Shown one piece after another: positions 1 to 5,929 of a DNA stretch of 5,929 nt. Positions within the stretch are counted from its first letter, which is position 1; each line of letters starts with the position of its first letter. Source of the stretch: an uncultured Brevibacterium sp. (GTDB lineage: Bacteria > Actinomycetota > Actinomycetes > Actinomycetales > Brevibacteriaceae); assembly GCA_943914815.1 (NCBI GenBank), contig CALUDL010000099.1, positions 1 through 5,929 on the forward strand, written 5' to 3'. Both the position numbers and the translations under genes were made by a program. The notes below the pieces were generated by a model. It had not been told where the DNA came from. It saw only the letters and a list, made by a program, of their open reading frames with translations, and searched no databases.

Positions 1-930
1 CAAGTACGACTCTTTCAAACGCCCAGCAATGACCTGCCGCATTTGGCTCATGGGAACTTCGTGGGCGGTGTTTGAGATCGCCGAGGTGGTTTGCAGGTCC
101 GCTGTCGAGTCAGCGGGCGTGTCCTGCGGGCCTCCGCTGAGGCGGCTGTGTGCTGCGACAACGTCTTCAACGGTGACGCGACCGGCGCGTCCCGTTGGGC
201 GACAGTCGCGCAGATTCACTCCCAGCTCTTCTGCCTTGTCCCGTGCGTGCTCGGTGGCGGGGACATCCGCGTCGTCACCCACGTGAGGAACAAAGTCAAC
301 GCGCTCACGGTCGTTGCCGAACGTCAGTGAGCCACCTGCCTGTTTAACAGCCTCAATGAGGTCAGCAACCGTGACACGGTCAGCGCGACCGGTTGGGGTC
401 ACAGCGGACAGTTTGATGTCGTGTTTACGAGCCAAGTCCAGAGCGTGCTCGGTTGCCGGAGCAGAATCAAAGCCACGCAGTTCCTGCGGAATGTTCACCT
501 TTCCAGCAGGGGCTTTGGAAGCCTTCTTCGCTTTGGGAGCAGGCGCAGGTTTTTCGGCCTTAGGGGCAGGCTCCTGCTTCTTCGTGGACTCTTTGGCTGG
601 TTCGCTCGAAGAGGGTTCGGGTGCCTCTTCGGGTGCAGCGCTCGAGTGCTCGGAGACAAACTGGTCGATGTCCTCAGCGGGAGTGTCCGGACCAGCGATG
701 ACACCAACAAGCGCACCAACCGGGGCGGTTTCGCCAATTGAAAGTACCTGCTTGGCCAGGACACCAGCCTCGTCTGCTTCGATCTCGCCGGAAATCTTGC
801 TCGACTCCATTGAGGCGATCGCGGTTCCGGCAGAAACCTCGTCACCTTCGTTGACGAGCCATTCGGTGAGGGTTCCCTCGTCCATTGTCATGCCCCATTT
901 AGGGACAAACAGTCCTGTAATCGTCGACAT
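1..930 (-). CDS. acoC: Dihydrolipoamide acyltransferase (E2) of an acetoin/2-oxoacid dehydrogenase complex, 3' end cut by the window
   Basis: E2 is the core of the complex: its swinging lipoyl arm takes the acyl group from E1 and passes it to CoA. The reverse strand reads open from ATG at 930 to base 1 (310 codons, no stop). Residues 1-80 are a lipoyl domain with KWGMTMDEG near the N-terminus and lipoyl lysine K45 in MESSKISGE. Residues about 97-147 are a flexible Ala/Pro/Lys/Glu-rich linker. Two successive peripheral-subunit-binding domains follow (about 156-195 and 222-261), then a second linker. From about residue 288 the catalytic acyltransferase domain begins with EVPMSQMRQVIAGRLKES. Most of that domain, including its HxxxD active site, lies outside. 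GGAGG at 938-942 sits 7 nt before the ATG, inside the end of the E1 beta gene, and the gene gap is 2 nt, so translation is probably coupled. Many proteobacterial AcoC proteins carry an alpha/beta-hydrolase domain instead; this one is the acyltransferase type. The E2 identity is secure. The acetoin assignment rests on the neighbours. Confidence 0.93.
   Translation of the reverse strand, partial: MSTITGLFVPKWGMTMDEGTLTEWLVNEGDEVSAGTAIASMESSKISGEIEADEAGVLAKQVLSIGETAPVGALVGVIAGPDTPAEDIDQFVSEHSSAAPEEAPEPSSSEPAKESTKKQEPAPKAEKPAPAPKAKKASKAPAGKVNIPQELRGFDSAPATEHALDLARKHDIKLSAVTPTGRADRVTVADLIEAVKQAGGSLTFGNDRERVDFVPHVGDDADVPATEHARDKAEELGVNLRDCRPTGRAGRVTVEDVVAAHSRLSGGPQDTPADSTADLQTTSAISNTAHEVPMSQMRQVIAGRLKESYL
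148..465 (-). repeat. Tandem duplication of the E3/E1-binding domain inside the E2 gene
   Basis: Two 40-residue segments of the E2 protein (S156-V195, coded at 346-465, and D222-H261, coded at 148-267) align without gaps with 20 of 40 identical residues by hand count. Shared landmarks are PATEHA, then PTGRA and RVTV followed by an Asp. The repeat period is 66 residues, or 198 nt. Similarity survives in the DNA: gcgtgctcggt occurs at 245-255 and again at 443-453, exactly 198 nt apart. Each copy resembles the small peripheral-subunit-binding domain that tethers E3 (or E1) to E2; E2 proteins normally carry one. An internal duplication followed by divergence is the simplest explanation. Confidence 0.8.
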
Positions 931-932
931 TT

Positions 933-1949
933 TTACGCCTCCACTACAGCGCGTACAGCGGCCTCAATCTTGCTGGGGCCAGGGATCCAAGCCTGTTCCA
1001 GAGGAGCGGAGAATGGCACTGGTGTGTGCGGTGGGGTGACGAGTTGCACCGGCGCCTTGAGTGAACTGAATCCCTTGTTTGCCACGAGAGCAGCGATATC
1101 GTGGGCGAATCCGCACCGGTTAGCTGACTCATCTGCAACAACCAGACGGCCGGTCGCTGCAACCGATTCGAGGATGCTGTCTTCATCTAGCGGTGACGTG
1201 GTGCGCGGGTCAACAACTTCCACGCTGATTCCCTCTGACGCCAGTTTGTCGGCAACTTGAGTCGCATAGTTCACGCACTGGGCAAGTGCGACCACGGTGA
1301 CATCGGTTCCACGGCGAGGGTACGAAGCGACACCCAAAGGGATCGTGTACGGGTCGTCAGGGACTTCCGTCTTCATGTCGTAGATCATCTTGTGTTCGCA
1401 GAAAATGACTGGGTCTTCGTCGCGAATCGACTCCAGGAGGAGCCCACGAGCGTCGTATGCGTTAGATGGCACTACGCACTTCACACCCGCCGTTGACGTG
1501 AACAGGTGGTACGGAGAGTTGGAGTGCTGAGCGGCCGCGCCAACTCCAGCACCAATAATTCCCCGGATCACTAGTGGGGTTGTTGCCTTGCCACCGAACA
1601 TGTAGCGGAACTTGGCAGCTTGGTTATAGATGAGGTCGTAACACACGCCGAAAAAGTCCATGAACATCAGTTCGGCTACGGGGCGTAGACCCGTCAGGGC
1701 TGACCCTGCGGCCAAGCCCATGATGGCGCTTTCGGTGATAGGAGTGTCGATCACGCGGGCATCGCCAAATTCGGTCCACAGGCCTTCGGTCACACCAAAG
1801 ACTCCTCCGAAGGCTTCGACATCAGGGTCCGGGTTGGTTCCCCCTTTACCCCCGCGCAAGTCTTCACCCATAAGAACGACATCATTGTCTTCTCGCATGG
1901 CGTCAGCCATTGCGTTGCGAATTGCTTCGCGGAAACTCAATTCAGCCAT
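933..1949 (-). CDS. acoB: Acetoin/2-oxoacid dehydrogenase E1 component, beta subunit
   Basis: With the alpha subunit this forms the thiamine-diphosphate-dependent E1 enzyme that decarboxylates or cleaves the substrate and reductively acylates the lipoyl arm of E2. The protein has 338 residues, the normal size for this family. Its N-terminal transketolase-like pyrimidine-binding domain (about 4-180) shows GEDL at 28-31, GVTEGL near 52-57, ITESAIMGLAAGSAL with the conserved cofactor-activating Glu at E73, and AAQHSNS around H142. The C-terminal transketolase domain (about 200-325) contains VEVVDPRTTSPLDED. The Gly/Pro/Asp-rich insert between GEDL and GGVFGVTEGL is longer than in pyruvate dehydrogenase beta chains and resembles AcoB proteins. 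ATG at 1949 is preceded by AGGAG at 1956-1960 with a 6-nt spacer. The gene lies 14 nt after E1 alpha and 2 nt before E2, so it belongs to one operon. Branched-chain or pyruvate specificity cannot be excluded from sequence alone. Confidence 0.93.
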   Translation of the reverse strand: MAELSFREAIRNAMADAMREDNDVVLMGEDLRGGKGGTNPDPDVEAFGGVFGVTEGLWTEFGDARVIDTPITESAIMGLAAGSALTGLRPVAELMFMDFFGVCYDLIYNQAAKFRYMFGGKATTPLVIRGIIGAGVGAAAQHSNSPYHLFTSTAGVKCVVPSNAYDARGLLLESIRDEDPVIFCEHKMIYDMKTEVPDDPYTIPLGVASYPRRGTDVTVVALAQCVNYATQVADKLASEGISVEVVDPRTTSPLDEDSILESVAATGRLVVADESANRCGFAHDIAALVANKGFSSLKAPVQLVTPPHTPVPFSAPLEQAWIPGPSKIEAAVRAVVEA

Positions 1950-1963
1950 TGGTGACTCCTAGG

Positions 1964-2926
1964 TCAGTATGAAACGTAAACGTCCGTGTGGACTTCTGAC
2001 GGATCTGGTTGCTTAGCTGCGCGGGCTTTTTTGACCGCTTCGTCGACCAGCTCGATGTTTGATTCATCGATCTTGTCGAGCTCTTCTGCAGAGATTTGGC
2101 CTTCTACCTGAGAACGGAAGATCTGTAGCGGGTCGTTTTTGGCCTTGTATTGGGCGACCTGATCTTGTTCTCGATACAGACCCGGGTCCCCTTCGAAGTG
2201 GCCGTAGTAGCGGTAGGAAACAGCTTCGATCACCGACGGGCCGCCCCCGTTGCGAGCACGGTGTACGGCTTCACGCGACGCCTGGTACATGTCGAAGAAA
2301 TTGTTGCCGTCCACGGTGACTGCAGGAAGTCCAAAACCTGCTGCACGGGAGGCGATGTCTTTTGAACCAACGGCGAACTCCGAGCTCGTAGCTTCACCCA
2401 TTCCGTTATTTTCGAAAACGAAAATGACGGGAAGCTGAAGGACAACGGCCATGTTGATGGCTTCGAATGTGGTTCCTTGGTTTGAACCACCGTCACCAGT
2501 GAACGACACAGCGACATGGCCCTCGCCCCGATACTTAGCCGTCAATCCAGCGCCCACAGTGATAGGTGGTCCACCACCGACGATTCCGTTGGCACCCAGC
2601 ATTCCGGTGTCCAGGTCTGCGATGTGCATCGACCCGCCCTTGCCGTGGCACAGACCATCTTGGGCTCCAAAAATTTCGAGCATCATCTTGGTGACATCGC
2701 TACCTTTTGCGATGCAGTGGCCGTGACCACGGTGGGTTGACGCGATCTTGTCAGCAGGGGTGAGATTTTCACACATCCCCACCGCAATCGCTTCTTCACC
2801 TGCGTACAGGTGGATAAAACCGGGAATGTCGCCGGTGAGATTTTCCTTGTGTAAACGGTCCTCAAACGCGCGAATTTTCGACATCTTGTCGTAAGCGCCA
2901 ATGAGCTGTTCCTTTGTGGGCTCCAT
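1964..2926 (-). CDS. acoA: Acetoin/2-oxoacid dehydrogenase E1 component, alpha subunit
   Basis: This is the ThDP-binding half of E1 and the first gene of the operon. From ATG at 2926 it is 320 residues, typical of AcoA. The diphosphate/Mg-binding motif is GDGGSNQG (from residue 144) ending in the ENN pair at about 172-174. STHRGHGHCIAKG around 63-75 and KGGSMHIADLDTGMLGANG around 96-114 are strongly AcoA-like. YRYYGHFEGDP at 238-248 matches the mobile active-site loop region of this family. An in-frame TTG at 2938 would add four residues (MRQA), but it lacks a well-placed ribosome-binding site, whereas GAGG at 2933-2936 sits 6 nt before the ATG. The preserved AcoA signatures and the divergent AcoR-type regulator favour acetoin over pyruvate as substrate. 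That choice is an inference. Confidence 0.93.
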   Translation of the reverse strand: MEPTKEQLIGAYDKMSKIRAFEDRLHKENLTGDIPGFIHLYAGEEAIAVGMCENLTPADKIASTHRGHGHCIAKGSDVTKMMLEIFGAQDGLCHGKGGSMHIADLDTGMLGANGIVGGGPPITVGAGLTAKYRGEGHVAVSFTGDGGSNQGTTFEAINMAVVLQLPVIFVFENNGMGEATSSEFAVGSKDIASRAAGFGLPAVTVDGNNFFDMYQASREAVHRARNGGGPSVIEAVSYRYYGHFEGDPGLYREQDQVAQYKAKNDPLQIFRSQVEGQISAEELDKIDESNIELVDEAVKKARAAKQPDPSEVHTDVYVSY

Positions 2927-2932
2927 TGCCTG

Positions 2933-2936
2933 CCTC
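2933..2936 (-). promoter_or_regulatory. Shine-Dalgarno that fixes the E1 alpha start
   Basis: GAGG on the minus strand lies 6 nt upstream of ATG 2926. It overlaps the alternative TTG start at 2936-2938, so both starts are unlikely to be used. The nearest purine-rich run upstream of the TTG (GGGAG) is about 15 nt away, too far for efficient initiation. Confidence 0.65.
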
Positions 2937-3055
2937 AATTCTTTTGAGTAGTGCTCCCTATGAACGATTCACACGTTAAGGACGAGGTGTGACGCAGGCA
3001 ACGTAGAAGTTGTGTGCGAAAGGCGATTCCGCATAAACACTGGGCAAGAGAGCGT

Positions 3056-3071
3056 TTGCAACATGTTGCAA
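3056..3071. promoter_or_regulatory. Perfect 16-bp palindrome, candidate operator
   Basis: TTGCAACATGTTGCAA equals its own reverse complement over all 16 bases; the symmetry stops at the flanking T/C pair. Its centre is about 137 bp from the E1 alpha start and about 79 bp from the regulator start. This suits an upstream activator site for the operon and also allows autoregulation. A homodimeric AcoR-like regulator encoded next door is the natural candidate ligand, by position only. Confidence 0.6.
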
Positions 3072-3080
3072 CTGTGGTGG

Positions 3081-3122
3081 ACATAGGTTGTTTTGAGACA
3101 CATGGGGTGCGTATCCTATGTG
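3081..3122. promoter_or_regulatory. Cluster of ACATRGG half sites, possible second operator
   Basis: ACATAGG (3081-3087) and ACATGGG (3100-3106) are in direct orientation 19 bp apart. CCTATGT (3115-3121) is the exact inverse of the first. The last two extend to CACATGGG-N8-CCTATGTG (3099-3122), an inverted repeat with one mismatch in 8 bp arms. The cluster lies just upstream of the regulator's ribosome-binding site, where binding could affect the regulator's own transcription. Chance cannot be excluded at this length. Confidence 0.3.
3088..3117 (+). promoter_or_regulatory. Weak candidate promoter for the regulator gene
   Basis: TTGTTT (3088-3093) and TATCCT (3112-3117) are separated by 18 nt and each matches the sigma-70-type consensus at four of six positions. 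A start site just after this would give a short leader before the GGAGG at 3134. It overlaps the half-site cluster, so a bound regulator could block it. The evidence is only spacing and partial consensus. Confidence 0.2.
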
Positions 3123-3133
3123 GAATCCTGGTT

Positions 3134-3138
3134 GGAGG
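3134..3138 (+). promoter_or_regulatory. Shine-Dalgarno that fixes the regulator start
   Basis: GGAGG lies 4 nt before ATG 3143 and 7 nt before the adjacent in-frame GTG 3146. This makes the longer open frame from 3014 unlikely and leaves a one-residue ambiguity between ATG and GTG. Confidence 0.65.
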
Positions 3139-3142
3139 TCTT

Positions 3143-4360
3143 ATGGTGAAATATCCGTGGGCGGAACCTGCGTTCGGATTCGATGACGATCCCAAAGAAC
3201 GTGCCGACCAGCTCCGCCCGATCCATACATCGGCCGTGCGCCACGGCGCGCACGGACGCGCCACCGGGCCACGACCTCGGCCGGTCATTGAAGCATCCTG
3301 GCAACGCGTGCGGAAAGCCGGAGTGCGGCAGGGTGCGCCGGACCCGCAGATTAACCCGGACTCGGTTCCAGAAGCGTTTGACGGCATCCAGGAGACGCAC
3401 GCGATTGATGCGAAAGCGCTCATTGACTTCATCACTCACGCGTTTGCGCCTGCGTTAGCGAACTCGCAACTAGTGGGAGTTCTTGCGCTGGAAGGCTCGC
3501 ACGTTGCCATGCGGTTTGGAAGCAGAAGTGCGATTGCGCATGCCGACTCGATTGGAATGGTTCCAGGGGCACTGTGGTCAGAAACCGGAGTGGGGACGAA
3601 CGCGATCGGAATTACTGCTCTGACCGGACGGCCCACGCAAGTGCATGGGCCGGAACACTGGTGCGTTGATCAACATGACTGGTCGTGTAGTGCAGCGCCT
3701 GTTCGTAACCCGGCCACAGGACGTCCGATCGCCGTGCTCGACGTTTCTGGTCCAGTGTCACAGAGCCACCCAGCAGTTTTAGGGCTCGTACAGTCCGTTG
3801 CATCACAGGTTGAACTGATGATGGAAGTGGAACACCGACGCAGGCTAGACGCGCTCCGCGTCAAAGTGTTGCCTCAGTTCCAGCACAGCGGTGGTCCGCT
3901 CATTCTGTGCGACCGCAACGGGTGGGTCCTGGGCGCGTTTGGGGTCGAGGTCCCTGACAAATTGGATCTTGATGCAGTGAATGACGAGGCGGTTCACCTG
4001 GTTCCTGGAATTGGCCCGGCCTCCTTGACCGTCAACGATGATGTGGTCGTCGTCGTCCCTCTTGAACAAGCAATTAGCCGTGCGGAATATGTGCTCAACC
4101 CGGTGACCAACGAACTGCGATTTGTCGACAACAACGGTGAAAGCGTGTTCTCACTGTCGCCGCGGCACTGTGCAATTCTGCTCTTCCTCGTACAGGCTAA
4201 ACGCCCTGTGGATGCGCAGGATATCGCCCGCGAGGTGTGGAGGTCCGCTGAGGTTTCGCCAGTGACCGTGCGGGCAGAGATGAGCCGGTTGCGCAAACGG
4301 TTCCCTCACTTGGTGTCGGAGGCCCCGTATAGAGTGCTGTCAACAGTACACATTGGGTAG
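3143..4360 (+). CDS. AcoR-like GAF-domain transcriptional regulator with C-terminal winged helix, no AAA+ domain
   Basis: This is a probable activator of the divergent aco operon. From ATG 3143 it is 405 residues. The N-terminal RPVIEASWQRV (about 46-56) is the AcoR-type entry motif. The GAF sensor domain (about 93-232) carries WSETGVGTNAIG at 145-156, then GRPTQVHGPEHWC, DWSCSAAPVRNP and VLDVSG, all hallmarks of AcoR/DhaR-class regulators. A central domain (about 250-330) has no obvious motif. The C-terminus (about 337-397) is a winged-helix DNA-binding domain with SPRHCAILLFL, then DIAREVWRS and SPVTVRAEMSRLRKRF. Classical AcoR proteins place a sigma-54-activating AAA+ ATPase and a Fis-type helix after the GAF domain; neither is here, as no GAFTGA motif or ATPase Walker A is visible. 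This two-part architecture is one I know from actinobacteria. The likely ligand is acetoin or a related metabolite, inferred from context. No acoR symbol is given because the architecture differs. Confidence 0.85.
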   Translation: MVKYPWAEPAFGFDDDPKERADQLRPIHTSAVRHGAHGRATGPRPRPVIEASWQRVRKAGVRQGAPDPQINPDSVPEAFDGIQETHAIDAKALIDFITHAFAPALANSQLVGVLALEGSHVAMRFGSRSAIAHADSIGMVPGALWSETGVGTNAIGITALTGRPTQVHGPEHWCVDQHDWSCSAAPVRNPATGRPIAVLDVSGPVSQSHPAVLGLVQSVASQVELMMEVEHRRRLDALRVKVLPQFQHSGGPLILCDRNGWVLGAFGVEVPDKLDLDAVNDEAVHLVPGIGPASLTVNDDVVVVVPLEQAISRAEYVLNPVTNELRFVDNNGESVFSLSPRHCAILLFLVQAKRPVDAQDIAREVWRSAEVSPVTVRAEMSRLRKRFPHLVSEAPYRVLSTVHIG

Positions 4361-4365
4361 GTGCA

Positions 4366-5929
4366 ATGAGGGCTCGCGAAATCCTGACCGAACTCACGGG
4401 CAACCCTGATGCCCAGTTCCGGGACGGCCAGTTTGAGGCGATCGAATCTCTGGTGGACGAACGTTCCCGCGTGCTGGTGGTACAACGCACCGGGTGGGGT
4501 AAATCTGCCGTGTATTTTGTGGCCGCTCGCCTGTTACGCGAACAAAGTGCGGGCCCCACGCTCATCATCTCCCCGCTCATTGCGCTCATGCGTGACCAAG
4601 TGAACGCGGCCACGCGGGCCGGAGTAAAGGCGCTGACCATTAATTCGGCCAACGCCACCGAATGGGACGACGTGCTGCACCAGGTGCGAGCCGGCAACGT
4701 GGATGTGCTCCTCATATCGCCCGAACGCCTCACCAACCCCACGTTCGTCAACACCGTGCTCACCCCACTAGAAAACACGCTGGGCATGATCGTGGTGGAC
4801 GAAGCACACTGCATTTCCGACTGGGGACACGACTTTAGGCCCGACTACCGCAGGATTGGCACACTCCTGGACAACCTGCCAGCCAACACCCCAGTGCTCG
4901 CCACCACCGCAACCGCCAATTCCCGTGTGGTCGACGACGTCGCTGCCCAGTTAGGCCACAACACCCGTGTCATCCGCGGGCCCCTATCCCGCGCCAGTCT
5001 GCGCTTAGGGGTAGCCGGGACCACCTCGGCCGCCCACCGAATCGCGTGGCTCACCGAACACCTCAACGACTTCACCGGCAGCGGAATCATCTACACGCTC
5101 ACCAAATCCGCGGCCCAAGACATCGCCACGGCGCTCACCCACGCGGGCCACACAGTCGCCGCCTATACCGGTGGCATAGACCCGGAAGAACGGATCGAAC
5201 TCGAGGACGTACTCAAGGGGAACGCGCTGAAGGCACTGGTGGCGACCTCGGCGCTGGGGATGGGATTCGACAAACCGGACTTGGGGTTCGTCATCCACGT
5301 GGGTGCGCCCAGCTCAGCCGTCGCCTACTACCAGCAGGTGGGGCGTGCCGGGCGCGCGACCGACTCCGCGGACGTGCTCCTGCTACCCGGGCACGACGAC
5401 GAAAACGTGTGGGAATACTTCGCCAACGCCACCATGCCCAACGAGCAGGACGCCACCGCAGTGCTTGACGCGCTGGGGGATGAGCCGCGGTCAGTCCCCG
5501 CGCTGGAACCACTGGTGGGCATCAAACGCAACCGGTTGGAACTGCTACTGAAAGTGCTCACGGTTGACGGGGCTGCCCAGCGGGTGCGCGGGGGATACGT
5601 GCGCACAGGGGTGCCGTGGACCTATGACGCTGAACGCTACGCGGCCGTCGCCCAGACCAGAGCTGACGAGGCCCGCGAAATGCTCGCCTACGAAAAGACC
5701 ACGCAGTGCCGCATGGTGTTCTTGGCGGGGACGTTGGACGACGAGACGGCTACGGCGTGTGGGCGATGTGACACGTGTGCTGGCGTGTGGTGGAACGAAA
5801 CCGTGAGCGCGCAAGCACACACCGTGGCGCGGACTGAACTTGACCGGGTTGGCCTGATCATTGAACCGCGCAAACAGTGGCCGGCGCACCTGAATCGGAT
5901 CGGGGTGAACCTCAGCGGGAAGATCCCTG
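4366..5929 (+). CDS. RecQ-family ATP-dependent DNA helicase, 3' end cut by the window
   Basis: This is a superfamily 2 3'-5' DNA helicase expected to unwind repair or recombination intermediates. It reads open for 521 codons from ATG 4366 to the window end with no stop. Residues 17-26 (QFRDGQFEAI) form the Q-motif region, and Walker A is RTGWGKS (41-47). Motif Ia follows (PLIALMRDQ), then Walker B VDEAHCISDWGHDFRP (144-159, DEAH box with the RecQ aromatic-rich loop) and motif III TTATA (180-184). In RecA-like domain 2, ATSALGMGFDKPD (293-305) is motif V and QQVGRAGR (323-330) motif VI. C448, C465, C468 and C471 make the RecQ zinc-binding set. The TGWGKS loop differs from the common TGSGKS. 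The start lies 5 nt after the regulator stop; AGGTG at 4359-4363 overlaps that stop and is a weak, close ribosome-binding site, so translation may be coupled. An HRDC domain, if any, would be outside. Codons look more C/G-ending than in the aco genes. Confidence 0.92.
   Translation, partial: MRAREILTELTGNPDAQFRDGQFEAIESLVDERSRVLVVQRTGWGKSAVYFVAARLLREQSAGPTLIISPLIALMRDQVNAATRAGVKALTINSANATEWDDVLHQVRAGNVDVLLISPERLTNPTFVNTVLTPLENTLGMIVVDEAHCISDWGHDFRPDYRRIGTLLDNLPANTPVLATTATANSRVVDDVAAQLGHNTRVIRGPLSRASLRLGVAGTTSAAHRIAWLTEHLNDFTGSGIIYTLTKSAAQDIATALTHAGHTVAAYTGGIDPEERIELEDVLKGNALKALVATSALGMGFDKPDLGFVIHVGAPSSAVAYYQQVGRAGRATDSADVLLLPGHDDENVWEYFANATMPNEQDATAVLDALGDEPRSVPALEPLVGIKRNRLELLLKVLTVDGAAQRVRGGYVRTGVPWTYDAERYAAVAQTRADEAREMLAYEKTTQCRMVFLAGTLDDETATACGRCDTCAGVWWNETVSAQAHTVARTELDRVGLIIEPRKQWPAHLNRIGVNLSGKIP

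Larger units (their letters stand above)
2927..3142. other. Divergent intergenic control region between the aco operon and its regulator
   Basis: This 216-bp stretch has no credible gene; an open frame extending upstream from the regulator (to 3014) crosses the palindrome and is discounted. It must carry both outward promoters. No sigma-54 -24/-12 element (GG-N10-GC type) is apparent, which fits a regulator lacking the sigma-54 ATPase domain. Leftward, a weak sigma-70-like pair is TTGCAA (3056-3061) and TTTATG (3032-3037) with an 18-nt spacer; its -35 overlaps the palindrome. A weak rightward pair is TTGTGT (3010-3015) and CATAAA (3032-3037), 16 nt apart. Neither is convincing. The leader also holds TTGCCTGC/GCAGGCAA, complementary 8-mers at 2926-2933 and 2994-3001, the first touching the E1 alpha translation start. 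Confidence 0.7.

Noticed and set aside
314..1039. Long plus-strand open frame (241 codons) opposite the E2 and E1 beta genes
   Set aside because: It is low-complexity Ser/Ala/Pro antisense to two strongly supported genes and crosses their junction. Its internal repeat merely mirrors the duplicated E2 domain.
3014..3142. Upstream extension of the regulator open frame (43 extra residues)
   Set aside because: It crosses the 16-bp palindrome, has no family-like sequence, and a good GGAGG followed by ATG at 3143 explains the start better.
2927..3142. Sigma-54 -24/-12 promoter for the aco operon, as in classical AcoR systems
   Set aside because: No GG-N10-GC type element with matching context was found, and the regulator lacks the AAA+ domain needed to activate sigma-54.
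2935..3435. Minus-strand open frame (166 codons) covering the intergenic region and regulator 5' end
   Set aside because: It lies antisense to the GAF regulator, has no recognisable family features, and would occupy the divergent promoter region.
5005..5606. Several overlapping Arg/Pro-rich open frames on both strands within the helicase
   Set aside because: They are typical shadow frames of GC-rich coding sequence; the helicase frame carries all the conserved motifs in order.
1..5929. Mobile element, CRISPR array or phage-related system
   Set aside because: No transposase, integrase, terminal repeats or regularly spaced repeats were seen. All five genes are ordinary metabolic, regulatory or repair families in compact arrangement.

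Overview
This window looks like a chromosomal segment from a moderately GC-rich actinobacterium. The evidence is the E1/E2 gene style, a GAF-plus-winged-helix regulator without a sigma-54 ATPase domain, and a RecQ-type helicase with a TGWGKS Walker A loop, a variant I associate with actinobacterial proteins. Genus and species cannot be read from it. Five genes fill nearly all of the sequence, and two of them run off the window ends.

Left part (1-2926, minus strand): a tight three-gene operon for a thiamine-diphosphate-dependent 2-oxoacid/acetoin dehydrogenase complex, in the transcribed order E1 alpha (acoA-like), E1 beta (acoB-like), E2 (acoC-like, cut at base 1). The genes are 14 and 2 nt apart and each has a good Shine-Dalgarno sequence. 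E1 alpha and beta would cleave acetoin (or a related substrate) and pass the acyl group to the lipoyl lysine of E2, which makes acetyl-CoA. The E3 dihydrolipoamide dehydrogenase that reoxidises the lipoyl arm is not in the window. The E2 is unusual: between its lipoyl domain and the start of its acyltransferase domain it has two tandem, diverged copies of the peripheral-subunit (E3/E1)-binding domain.

Middle (2927-3142): a 216-bp divergent intergenic region. It holds a perfect 16-bp palindrome, TTGCAACATGTTGCAA, and a second set of ACATRGG-type half sites near the regulator start. These are the best operator candidates.

Right part (3143-5929, plus strand): an AcoR-like GAF regulator, oriented divergently from the aco operon and so its likely local controller, followed 5 nt later by a RecQ-family DNA helicase that continues past the window end. 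The helicase has no obvious metabolic link to the operon and is probably a coincidental or actinobacterium-specific neighbour.

No tRNA, rRNA, CRISPR array, insertion sequence or convincing terminator was seen. The most unusual item is the duplicated subunit-binding domain in E2. The rest is a recognisable catabolic locus, and I see no evidence of a wholly new system.
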